64,000 nucleotides of DNA from Cyanophora paradoxa (taxonomy: Eukaryota; Glaucocystophyceae; Cyanophorales; Cyanophoraceae), in NCBI GenBank assembly GCA_004431415.1, contig QPMI01000656.1, forward strand, positions 29,773 to 93,772. Reading direction: 5' to 3'. The translations under genes and the position numbers were made by a program. This document shows positions 1-10,020 of this stretch, one piece after another. The notes under the pieces are model-generated. The model did not search any database. It saw only the letters and a list, made by a program, of their open reading frames with translations, and was not told the origin of the DNA. Every line of letters begins with the position of its first letter. Position 1 is the stretch's first letter.

Positions 1-147
1 AGGTCCAACGGAAGCTTAGGGCAAGCCTTGGAAATATTTCTTTGCCAAAAGTTGGCTCGGAAACGATTCGAAATATTTTTTTCGCAACGATGGACATATA
101 TTTCTGATAGCATTAGACGTCTACATATTTATTTTATTGTAGATAGC

Positions 148-197
148 GCAGCCTTCGTGCTGCTAGGGCTATAGTGCAGCCTTCGTGCTGCTAGGGC
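148..197. repeat. 22-bp direct repeat, two copies
   Basis: The same 22-bp word occurs at 148-169 and 176-197, 28 bp apart. Each copy starts GCAGC and contains GCTGC six bases later, so each can form a small hairpin. Confidence 0.8.
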
Positions 198-847
198 CGT
201 CAGGGCGTTAGAACGCCTCGGCCACCTTTTCTTGTACATAGTCGGGATCGTTTTCGATATCGGACTCAACGTTTTGCTGCGACGAACGTCGCGGGAGGGA
301 TGGAGGCGCCGAGGACGGCTTTTCTCTGCTGCGACGAATGTCGCGGGCGATGGCAAGTCCGGCTAGAGCTTAGCCGGCTGGACCGGGTGCGGCCGCAGGC
401 CGCGGGCCGGAAGCCGGCTAGGCGGGGCCGGTCGCGACTTGGCTTGGTGACTTTCGGGCGCAGCCGAATGATTTTCGGTGCAGCGGTTGTTGGGGTTCAG
501 AACCCAAGTCGGAACCCAATTCGGAATCCTAGAACCGTGAAAGTCCTAGAAAATACTTGCTAGTTTGCAACGCGGGCTAGTATAAGTAGCCGCTGCCCTG
601 CCAAAGTTGTTATTCTTTGTGAGGCGCACAGCCTCGAAATACTAGCAGCGAAACTCTGCCTCTCTGCGGCTGCACCTTGCCTTAGCAATTAATATTTGGG
701 AGGGCCTTGCATTGAATTGCACTACTAGCTGGGATCGCATCTCAGGTCTGTTATTAATCTGTTATTAGGCCTCTGGTTAAAACCCCTAGACTATATCTGG
801 GCCTTGCCCGGATTTAACCAGACGCTTAATACGCTAGGTGACGGACC

Positions 848-1035
848 GTCGGACCCCCCCCCCCCCACCCCCCCTCTCCCCCCCTCTCCCCTCCCTCCCC
901 CCCCGCCTCCGCCCCCCCCCCGCCCCCCCCGCCTCCGCCCCCTCTAGATCTCCCCCCACCCCACCGGTACCCGCCCGCCCCCCCCCCCCCACCCCGGCCC
1001 CCCCGGGCCGCGGCCGGGGCCGCCCCCCGCCCCCT
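848..1035. repeat. C-rich low-complexity tract
   Basis: About 190 bp are almost pure C on the plus strand with interspersed T, A and G. The opposite strand is G-rich and could form G-quadruplexes. The frames read through it encode only Pro/Arg or Gly/Arg runs and are not taken as genes. Confidence 0.85.
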
Positions 1036-2001
1036 TTTTTTAAATTTCCCCTCCGAGGCTCCACTTCGAGCGGAAGCGATCACCCACGTGCACATCGATC
1101 TAGCTAACGCTCACAGACTCTATATATAGACCTCACTATTTAAAATTATTGCAAGGGGGGGTACCCCCTAGGCCTCCCTTGCTCCCCTGGTGAGTTGGTG
1201 CGGCGTACTTTCTGTGTTAGCAATTTTTGTAAGATGAGATTCTTTGCATGCGCTCTCGTTTAGGTGTGATCGCATCGTAGCCGCTGCGAGCGGCGGAAAA
1301 AAATGCAAGGGCGGGGCTGAGCAAACATGTCGAGGTCGCGCCCCACCTGCTATCGCTATATGCGCCAGACCACGTGCTCCTGATTGCTCTCGATGCGCTC
1401 TACAACTTTTGCCATACATGCCCGGGCTCGAAAAGCGGCGCGCGGCACGCTAGGCCGCCTCAAGTACCTGTTGTACCGGGCGCCCAAAAAAACGCTCCTG
1501 AGAGTTTGTGGCGATTGCTGGGTACACGTACCTAGCACCTCCAGCAGCGTAGATCTAGCTATAGATCTAGAGGTGGTCGAGGTCGCGGAGCCACGCTAGA
1601 GTGCAGAAAGAAGGCGCCCGCTACGCAGCGTTCCGGTGAGCACCCGGGCCGCGGCGTTTCGCCCACCCTCTAGCTCTCGGTGTACATGTGACGGACTCCG
1701 GTTCAGGCGGACTTCAGCTCGGCGATGTCAAGCCCTTCAAGCGCAAGTACGGGGCGGATCACCACTCGCACGCCTCGGCCCGCGGCCGGACTGGATGTAT
1801 ATGCGTGGCTGAAGCTTGACCCGCGGCCGCGGCCGGCACGCCGTACTAGCTGTACTACGTTAGCGGAGGTTGGCGGCGTCGCAGTATTCCCAGCTGCTCC
1901 TAGTACGCCGCGCCGGGCTGCTTCCCTGCCCGCTGCTCCCAGCTGCTCCGCGCGCCCGCTGCTTCAGCAGCTGCTCCCTAGGCCTGCCCGTCGCCCCGCC
2001 C

Positions 2002-2555
2002 GCTGCTTCAGCTTCGACGACTCCAGGTTCGCCCCGCCGGCGCCGCTGCTTCCGCGCGCATCACCCGGCCGACCTCCCTGGGCCCCGCGCCGGCGCCGCC
2101 GCTGTCCGGGGCGAGCTGACGCCTCGGCCCGCGCACACAGGCGACGCGCAGGGCCCGGTGCCACCTGCCGCTCCGCCCGCTTCCTCGCCCGCCGCCCGCC
2201 GGCTGCTTCAGCTTCGTCGACTCCAGGTTCGTCCCGCCGCTGCTGCTTCGCATCTGACCCGGCCGCCCCCGCTGGGCCCCGCCCCCGCACGGCCGCTGTC
2301 CGGGGCGAACTGACGCCTCGGTTCTGCGCATGCGCAGGCTACGTGCAGGGCCCAGCGCCATCTGCCGCTCCGCCCGCTTCCCCGCCCGCCGCCCTGCCGG
2401 CTGCCTCAGCTTCGTCGACTCCAGGTTCGCTCCGCCGCTGCTGCTGCGCACCTGGCCCGGCCGCCCCCGCTGGGCCTCGCCCCCGCACGGCCGCTGTCCG
2501 GGGCGAACTGACGCCTCGGTTCTGCGCATGCACAGGCTACGTGCAGGGCCTGGTG
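2002..2555. repeat. ~199-bp tandem repeat, about 2.8 copies
   Basis: Units start at about 2002, 2202 and 2400, each opening with GCTGC(T/C)TCAGCTTCG and carrying CTCCAGGTTCG shortly after, then CTGTCCGGGGCGA and ACGCCTCGG. The third unit ends near 2555. The period of 199 is not exactly constant (200, 198), and 200/198 differ modulo 3, so the array is not preserved as protein repeats. A partial unit may precede 2002. Confidence 0.8.
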
Positions 2556-3642
2556 CCCCCTTTCTCTCCTCCGGATCCCGCTTTCCCGCCCGCCGCCGCC
2601 CTCGCCTGCAGCTGCCCGCCCGCCTGGTGCCGCCGCCCGCGTCGCCACCCCACCTACCCGCCTCGCCACCCCGCCCGCCTCGCCCGGCCGCCCGCCTTGC
2701 CTCTCTAGCTGCCCCCTCCGCCCCCCTCCCCTGCGCCCCCCGCACCACTCCCCACCAAGTACCCTGCAATGTGTACCAGTACCCCCCCTTGCACCTCCGC
2801 GCGCGGCCCGCACTTGCCGCACTTGCACAGGGCCGGGCGCGGTCTGCTAGTATTATCAATACCATATTGCAATATTAATTGTCTACATCTTGCAATTGCG
2901 AGCACGTGCCGCGCTAGTGGCACAGCCTATATATAGCTAGTGCTAAGCTTAATGTTCTTTGCATGCACGCAACCGTACCCGACTCGGCGACAGAACCAAA
3001 TTGCACATTGCATTGGAAATTAAACCGCAAAGCTGAATTTGATTGGGTCACAGAGTCAAGTCGCAGAGCTTGTACTTCACATATGTACGCGATATACGGA
3101 TACTGTTATGGGATAGATAGAACTCAGGAATTCGAAGGAGATTATGAAGGTTCTGTACTGCATGAAATCGCAAGGCTAGGTAGATTACAAATACCAGCGC
3201 TAGCAATTGCAAGGGGGCAAATGAAACAGATTCGAATTGAGAATCGAAAAAGCGTGTGAGCATCAGCTTGGCAAGCTGCGATCGAAAAAACTGCACTGCA
3301 GGTAAAACGAGGCTCTCAGGCTCTCAGGCCTCGAGGCCTCGAGCTCCGCCCAACGCCGACGCCGGCGCCGGCGCGGGGCAGGCAAAGGTAACTAAAGACA
3401 GTAAACGGCAGGCCTACACCGCGGGCCGGGGTTGATTCGGAGGTCGCGTCATCGATGGCGTGACGTGGTACAGCGGGCCGGGGTGCGGGCCCCGGAAGGA
3501 TGGACTCCGGGAGATCGAGATGGGCCGGGAAAGAGAAATTGAAGACGGGCTCTGGGTGGGGATGCAATTGAATCGGGAGCTCGAGGGTGGGAGGGGTCCG
3601 GAATGCATATGGGGGGAAGGCAGAGGCGCCGGCCTAGGGCGC

Positions 3643-4092
3643 TCAGGCCCGAGCGATGGCGTCGGCACCGGCGGAGAAGGCGAGCACGGCCGCGGCCCGT
3701 GCGGCGCGGCTCTCCGTCAGGTCAACGACGGTCGCCGCCGCGAGGCCGGCCGCCGCGATCGCGGCACCCTTGCGCAGCTGCGGCGGGACGCCGGCCGCCA
3801 GGCCGCTCGCCACCGTCGCGAGGTGGATGCGCGCCGCGGCGTTGGCTGCGGCCGCGCGGGCCGCCGGGGACGGGCCGTGCGCGTGGTGGGCGCTGTGGGT
3901 CTTGTGCCCGTGCGCGTCAAGAGACGAGCGGGCCCGGCCGCCGCTGCCGGAGATGGTGAAGGCCGTGGCAAGAAGAGCTCGATTCCCTGCCATTTCTGCG
4001 CTTGCGGACGCGGCTCGGGGAGCAGCACGATCTGACGCCATCGATGCGTCAGCGCCGATCGGCCCGACGCTCGCGGGGCGCGGCGTAGACAT
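3643..4092 (-). CDS. Ala-rich small protein, unrecognised
   Basis: A single unbroken 149-codon frame with ATG at 4092. It has a Ser/Ala/Arg-rich N terminus, a His-rich patch around residues 60-70 (HGHKTHSAHHAHG) and two Ala-rich, mildly hydrophobic helices over roughly residues 85-149. No family is recognised. Composition is less monotonous than most shadow frames in this GC-rich DNA, which is the main argument for it. The plus-strand frames over the same stretch are Arg/Gly-rich. The 3' side (3300-3640) is repeat-rich. It could still be spurious. Confidence 0.35.
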   Translation of the reverse strand: MSTPRPASVGPIGADASMASDRAAPRAASASAEMAGNRALLATAFTISGSGGRARSSLDAHGHKTHSAHHAHGPSPAARAAAANAAARIHLATVASGLAAGVPPQLRKGAAIAAAGLAAATVVDLTESRAARAAAVLAFSAGADAIARA

Positions 4093-5245
4093 CGCACCTC
4101 GTTTGATTTAGACGGTGGATAGGCTTAAAGCTTCGCGAAGCGGGCGAAGCTGGAGGACGCTGGATCGGAGCTGTATCACCGGACCGGCGAACGAGCACGT
4201 TTGATTTGATCAATTGCAAGCTGACTACGGGATGATGGCCGCGTCGGTGCTAGCCGTGCGAACTAGCTGCGCTGAGAGCTCGAAGCAGTTTGCGGCTAGG
4301 CGAACGGGGGCGGCGGCAGAGGCGGCGAGCTCGAGCTTCGGCGGCCGGCGGCGAACGAGAATGTGCTGACCGCGGCCGATGGCGGAGCCAGGGCGCGGAA
4401 AGCACGCGAGTTTCGGCCGCAGCGGTCGGTCAGTTACGCCACCGCGTCGCGTCACGGTTTCACGAACCGTCGCGAGCTCGTACCCGCTTTTAAATCTGCC
4501 CCCCATTCAGTATGCTCACCGCCGAGTCACCGGGCGCCGGCCGCGGCGCCGCGGGCGGGGCCGCCGGGGCGCCGCGGCGCCGCCGCGCCGCTGGCGCTAG
4601 CGCTGCTCACGATCAGCAGGGCGCCGCTATGTATACAGAGCTATATATAGCTATAGCTAGCGCTGCTCAGGCTCTCATCATGATCAGCCGGGCGCCGCTA
4701 GCTGATCAGCCTCGGAGCCCGGCGACCTTGAGTTAACGTTGCCGCATGCGCGCAGTGCGAATTGCTGCGCAATTGCAATACGCATGCGCGGCGCTGGCGC
4801 ACGTTTTCGCGCGAGCTCGAGTCCTAGGGCGCCGCGGCCGGCAGAGGTGCAGGTACATGCGCAGCTGCAGGCGCGTTCGCTGCCAGCTGCGCATGCATGC
4901 GAAGACATCGATCCACGCCCGTCGCCACTCCTCGATGCCGCGCCAGGCTGCTTTGTGCAATGGTAGGATTGTGTCCGTCGGAGACAGGAACACGCGAAAA
5001 TCGAAGCGGCCTAGGCTGAGAATAAGGTGGCGGGGCCAGGGGCCGAACAAAACACGTCGGAACGCGAAAGTGAGAGGAAAACTGTATGTGTGGTCATATG
5101 GACTATTTAAAATCTGCTGCAGAATGTACGTAGAAACAGAGTAGCTATGAAAATAGAATATACGCTTGGAGGCGCGGGCGGCGCGGCTAGGCCGCGTGGG
5201 TGGCCGGACAGGTGGGCGAGTCGCGCTGTTGCCTGTGGGCGGGGG
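4093..5245. other. Intergenic, palindrome-rich
   Basis: No supported gene. The sequence is dense in short palindromes (GAGCTC, GCGCGC, TATAGCTATA, CATGCATG). It lies between the Ala-rich ORF and the 3' end of the Gln-rich gene. Confidence 0.5.
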
Positions 5246-6740
5246 TCAGGGAAGAAACGTACGCGGAGCGGGCTGAGGAGGGCGGCGGGGGCGCGCGGGG
5301 GCGGACCTGAGCACGAATCGGCGGAGGAGGAGGGAGCCGTAGTCGCCCTGGTTCGTGGGCGAGCTGCTGACGGCCTGCATGTGGTGCCCGTTCGCCCCCG
5401 CCCCGTGCTGCTGCTGCTGCCCGGCGGCGAGCGCCACGGGGGGGTCCGGGCTCGGCGGCTTGGCCCCCGGCGGCTCGGGGTTGAGCGCGAGGGGCGCGTA
5501 GCAGCGCTGCGGGGGCGCGGGCCGCCCGAAGCCGTTCTGCGCGGCCAGCAGCTGCTGCGGGTCGAGGGAGACAAGGCTGTGGCAGTAGCACTGCTGCTGC
5601 TGCTGCTGCTGGGCGTGCTGCGCGAGGAGCGCCTGGATCGAGCTGGCGTCCACGGAGCGGGCCTTCAGGCGGCGGGGCCCGGGGGGCAGCAGTGGGGGCG
5701 TGCCCCCCTCCTCCTCCGCCTCGAACGCCTCCTCGTCGATCGTCTCCAGCCGCGGGATGCGCGAGTGCGGCGTCGAGTGCGAGCGCCGGCCCCCCGCCGG
5801 CGCCCGCTGCACCCGCTGCTGGTGCTGCTGCTGCTGCTGGAGCTGCTGCTGCTGGAGCTGGAGCTGGACCTGCTGCTCCGCGGCCGCGTGCTGCCGAGCC
5901 GCCTCCGCCGCCGCCGCCGCGTAGGCGGCCGGGACGAAGGCGAAGGGGGCGCCGTGGGGCGCGCGGGGGGCCGGCTGCGCCGGGGGGCCTCGGTACGCGC
6001 GGCGGGCGCCGGCGGGGCCGGAGCCGCCCGAGGCGTCGTGCGAGCGGCGCCCGAGCGAGGCGGTGAGGGGCGTCATCCCCTGGTCGTCCAGCGAGGCGGC
6101 GGGGTACCCCGTCCGCGCCCGAGCCGCCGCGTCCAGCGCCTCCCGCGAGTTGGTGCGCGGCACGGGGTGCGCGGCGTGCACGGGGTACGGCACCGGCCCG
6201 AGGGCCAGCGGGGGCACGCTGTACTGGAGGAGGATGGGGCCCGGGGCGAGGGGGGACTGGCAGGCGAGCGCCGGGACGGAGAGGGCGAGGGCGGGGCCGG
6301 CGAGGATGGGGCCGGCGTGGTTCGCGGGGGAGGCCGGCGGCGAAAGGTACTGGATCTCGCTGAAGTCTCTATTCCCAAACTTCAGCACTGCGGCGCAAGG
6401 GAGTCAATCCGCGGCGGCGGCGGCTGCGAGCGGCGGCGCCCGCACCCACGATCATTTCCAGGCGCTGCGGGTTCAGCTTGATGGTCCGGTTGCCGGCGAA
6501 GGGCTCCCAGCGCCACGATTCGGGCTTCCCCTCGCGCATGATCTGCGAGCCACTTGGTGGGCGCCGCCCGCGCCGGCGCACGAGGGCGCCGCGCACCCCG
6601 AGCTTGAACTCGAGCATCGTGACTTCATGGGGCTCGACGCGCAGGCAGATCGTGCCAGTCCACGACGGGAACGTGGTTGAGCTCGTCTGTAACCTCACCG
6701 AGTGCTCGGGCCGCCTGCGGAGACGCACCGTCAGCGACAT
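5246..6740 (-). CDS. Gln-rich protein with N-terminal beta domain
   Basis: Three exons (6740-6597, 6542-6446, 6387-5246) close in frame to 460 aa, with introns of 54 and 58 nt that start GTGCGC/GTGCGG and end GCAG. The first ~110 residues are hydrophobic-alternating and look beta-rich (…ICLRVEPHEVTMLEFKLG…). The rest is disordered, Ala/Pro/Ser-rich, with CAG-encoded glutamine runs at about 5580-5610 and 5820-5880. No family is recognised. The low-complexity tail and basic N terminus would suit a regulatory scaffold, but that is inference. An upstream exon in 6970-7116, reading MTLFYDTRIS…, may belong to the same gene; the start at 6740 is therefore provisional. Confidence 0.6.
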
Positions 6741-7465
6741 GCGTCGTGTGAAGCACTGGAGCTTTGGATGGCGGCGGGCGCAGGAGATGCGTCCTTGCAA
6801 TAGAGGCGACGCGCTACGACAAATCTATCTCTTCTAAATGTACGAGGCCCCGCCGTCCCGTGGTGCCTGCTGATTCGCAACCTCGCGCCAACGCACCACA
6901 CTCCAAGCTCGTCCGGCGCCCCCGTGAGGCAGAGGCTTTCGCCATATGTCGTCTGCGGACGTACATCGACTTATAAGCAATGTCTCGTCCCTCCCGGGCG
7001 GCAGGGAGCACCTCCGAGCACTGCACTGTGAGCTTGCAGGTCGCGAACATTGCCTCGGCGTCTCCAGGCCTGTGCCGGGCAATGCGTGAGATTCGAGTGT
7101 CGTAGAAGAGTGTCATCGAGTTGAAAACATTGGGAAAGACCTCCGGGGCGCGGGTTGGCGCCGAAAGGGCGGTCTTCCCGCCTCGCCGTCCCTGGACGCG
7201 TCCCTGAGCAATTTGGAGGACGTTACGTCGCCAGCGTCTCCAGCGTCTGCAGCTTGCTCCTAAAGAGGCCGTCTAAGAACACGATCGAGACGTCCCGGGC
7301 GTGATCTTTGCCAGGAATGGCTTCTATAGCATCTCGGGATTCAGGAGAGCGGGTGCTGCTGCTGCTACGTACGCTATCGCGGGTCAGGCGGCGGGCGCCG
7401 TCGGCTCCTCTCGTGGAACTGATTAATGTACCCGGGTCCGTCATCGTGTTGCCGTCGCTCTTACA
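6741..7465. other. Divergent intergenic region
   Basis: Lies between the minus-strand Gln-rich gene and the plus-strand F-box gene, so it probably holds both promoters. A minus-strand frame at 7116-6970 (MTLFYDTRISRIARHRPGD…) looks coding and may be a 5' exon of the Gln-rich gene. No clear TATA box was seen. Confidence 0.4.
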
Positions 7466-9704
7466 ATGATCGGATCAGCGGCTGCAGCGCTCGATCCCGC
7501 GGAGATTTTGCCCGGCGACGTCTTCACGGCCGCGCTCGCCCGTCTTCCCGCGCTCGATCGCCGCAGCGCGGCTCTGGCCTGCAAGCACTGGCGGGATGCC
7601 GCCTACGCATCCTTTGCCCGGGATCCGGAGCCGTTGGCACTTCGGTGCCTCCCCACGCCCTCTCCTTTTCTCGTTCTAGGGGCGGAGCCCGGCGCGGGGC
7701 TCGACCTACAGGCGCTGCGTTCCGAGGTTTCTAACGCGCATGGAACGCGCGGGAATTTCTCCGTCGCCGACGGGACGGACGGCGATGAGCACGCCGCGAG
7801 CTCGAGGCCACCGCCAGGGCGCATCCTCACCATATCAGAGGCCATCTCCACGCTCCGTCAGCCGCGCTTTGCTGCAATCGAATCACTTTCCCTCGAGGTC
7901 GTCCTGCCCGGGTGCGCACGCGGCTTCGCCTTGCAGCTTCACTCCGAATCTCAACGGGCGCGCAGGATCGGCAAGCGCGGGGGGCTCTACGGCGGCCGCG
8001 AGGCGGACGTGGGGGCCGTCGTAGGGGCGGCCCCGCCCTCCCTCTGCGCGCTGCGGCTCGAGTTCTTCCTCCGAGACGCCGGCATGGTCCTCGGCACCTG
8101 CTCCGTCCCCACGGTCTGGCGATACGCCGCCAGGCGCGCGCGCCTCGCCGCTCGCAGCGGCGCCGGCGGGCTGACGGGGCGGGGCGCGGCAGCTACGACC
8201 TGTGCCGCCTCTCGCGGGACGTCCTCCGCGGCATCGGGCGCTCCGTCGCCGCCTGCCCGAACCTCCGCCGCCTCTCGTGCGCCCCCGCCCCTCCCGGGCG
8301 CGCGCCCCAGACCCGCCGCAGACGGAGCGCGCAGGCTGCCCGAGCGCTTCTGGGTCGCCACAGACGGATCGGAGGAGGAGGGCGGGGACGACGGCACGAC
8401 CGCCGCCGCCCTCTCCCTCCTCGGCCACTGCGACAGGCCTGCCCCACGCCCGCCCGACCCCGCACGTTCTTCGAGCCCTCCTGAGGCGCGCGCGCGGGCG
8501 CGCGCAGCCCCGTCGAGCAGCTGGACTTCGAGCTCCGCCTCCTTCCGTCCTCCAGTGCGCCCAGCCCGCCCCGCGCGGCCCTCGCGCTCGAGCGGCGCGG
8601 CGCGCGCGTGCAGGCGCCTCCTTCTGCCGCTGGCTCTGCTCGGCCTTCCCGCGCCTGCGCCGCGTGGCGCGGGCGGCCGCCCCCGCCTGGCACCTCCCGC
8701 TCCTCAGCTCCTGCCCCCTCCGCTTCTCCCACGTGCGCGTCGACGGCCCCCCGACCGGTCCGCGCTCCCCGCTCGAACCCCGCCGGCGCCTTTTCATCTA
8801 GCTTTCGCCGCAGGCGTCGACGCCTCGGAGCTCGCCGCTGACCTCGCCGCCCTCGTCGCCGGCGGCCGCAGGCGCTCCGACTCTCACCGATCTATCTCCC
8901 CCCCCCTCGTTGACCGGTACCCCCCAGGACCGTCTCCCTGGAGCTGCACTACGTGCGGCGCCTCGAGCGGGCCGACCCCCGCTGCCTCGCGGTCCGCCGT
9001 ACCCCCTCGAGCCCATCTTGCACCCACCCGCCTCCTAATCCGGTACCCCGCAGGGCCTGCGGTGCCTGGAGCTGAGCCCGGGGCCCCACGGCGCCTACCG
9101 CACCTCGCGGGCCGCCCTCGTCTGGATCGGCGGTACCCCCCGAGCCCGTGCGCTCCGCTCCCTCGCCTGAAGCGGGGGCGGGGCGCAGAGAGCGGGGCGA
9201 CGGGGACGCTGGAGGCGCTGCGGGTGAGCCCGGCGCCGGACGCCGCCCCCGACGACGTCGCAGCCCTCCTCCGCGCCCTGCCCCGCCTCGCCTGGTCCCC
9301 GCGCCCCGCCCCCCCGCCGTCCCGGCCTTCGGTCGCTGAGGCTCGAGCCGCGCATGCGCAGGCTCTCGCTGGGCCTCGGCTGCGAGGGGTGCAGCGCCCT
9401 CGTGTGGCCCGCAGACGGCCGCGGGCTTGCCGCCGCCCGCGCCGCCGTCGACGCCGTCGCGCGGGAGCGGCCCGACCTGCTGCGCCCCCTGGAGGCCGAG
9501 GCCGGGCCCGAGCGCGTCGCCCAGGCCAGCGCCGCCCTCGCCGCCGGCGTGGGGCGCCGCCCCGCCCACCCGGGCCCGGAGCCCGAGCCCGAGCTCGAGG
9601 AGGCGGAGACGGGGCAGGGGACGGGGCAGGCGGCGGCGCCGGCGCGACCCGACCGAGCACGATCGGGCTCTCTGGGCCGCGCCCCAAGCGATCGCGAAGA
9701 GTAG
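7466..9704 (+). CDS. F-box / leucine-rich-repeat protein
   Basis: Ten exons join with matching phases to 564 aa: 7466-8133, 8193-8276, 8335-8436, 8508-8554, 8614-8757, 8814-8871, 8928-8991, 9054-9132, 9189-9294, 9362-9704. Residues about 14-50 form an F-box-like motif (DVFTAALARLPALDRRSAAL, then CKHWRDAAY). Downstream exons give degenerate leucine-rich repeats (CPNLRRLS, GLRCLELSPG, GTLEALRVSPAP). F-box proteins recruit substrates to SCF ubiquitin ligases through Skp1, with the LRRs usually binding the substrate; here that role is inferred from the domains. At least three of nine introns appear to be GC-AG. The C terminus is Glu/Pro-rich and ends at 9704. A second F-box/LRR gene lies at 28.8-31.1 kb and an LRR gene follows directly at 10.0 kb. 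Confidence 0.75.
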
Positions 9705-10020
9705 CGTGCGCGGGAGAGAAGTCAGTCGGAGGAGAGCTCTGTACAGGGGTCCTGTAGCTTGCTGTATGCATATGCATATGCTACAGCGACCCGGAAGAGT
9801 ATACGTATTATTGCGAGGGACGCGCCTCGACGCCCACGGCCACGTGCGTGCATCTTAATTACCGCGCGTGGCCGGGCCACCGCTGGCATATCGGCTTGAC
9901 GTCAAGCCGCGATCGCTGTACCCGTTTGGTCAAGCCGTCGCGTAGGGCGCTGCTATAGCCACCAGCTGCAGCTGCAGTGCACGAGCGCAGCACAAGCGCA
10001 GCCCAAGACCGCGCAGCGCG
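9705..10020. promoter_or_regulatory. Intergenic/promoter region of LRR gene
   Basis: A 316-bp spacer between two plus-strand genes. It contains GCATATGCATATGC at 9767-9780 and other palindromes (GTATAC, ACGT). It presumably carries the terminator of the upstream gene and the promoter of the downstream one; no specific element is recognised. Confidence 0.35.

Larger units (their letters stand above)
1..3640. other. Gene-poor low-complexity region
   Basis: No convincing gene is seen. The stretch holds a 22-bp direct repeat near its start, a long C-rich tract at about 850-1035, a 199-bp tandem repeat at 2002-2555, and an AT-richer segment at 2860-3300. Open frames here are C/G-rich shadows without recognisable domains. 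Short palindromes (AGATCT, CTAG, TCGA) are frequent, for example around 1550-1572. Confidence 0.6.

Noticed and set aside
838-1107. Pro-rich and Gly-rich ORFs across the C-tract
   Set aside because: Both strands are open simply because the tract lacks stop codons; no real composition or start context.
8990-9135. GTACCCC as a dedicated splice-donor motif
   Set aside because: The word is frequent near exon ends, but the phase calculation puts the donor at 8992 at GTCCGCC, before the GTACCCC. Only some introns (e.g. 9133) truly start GTACCC.
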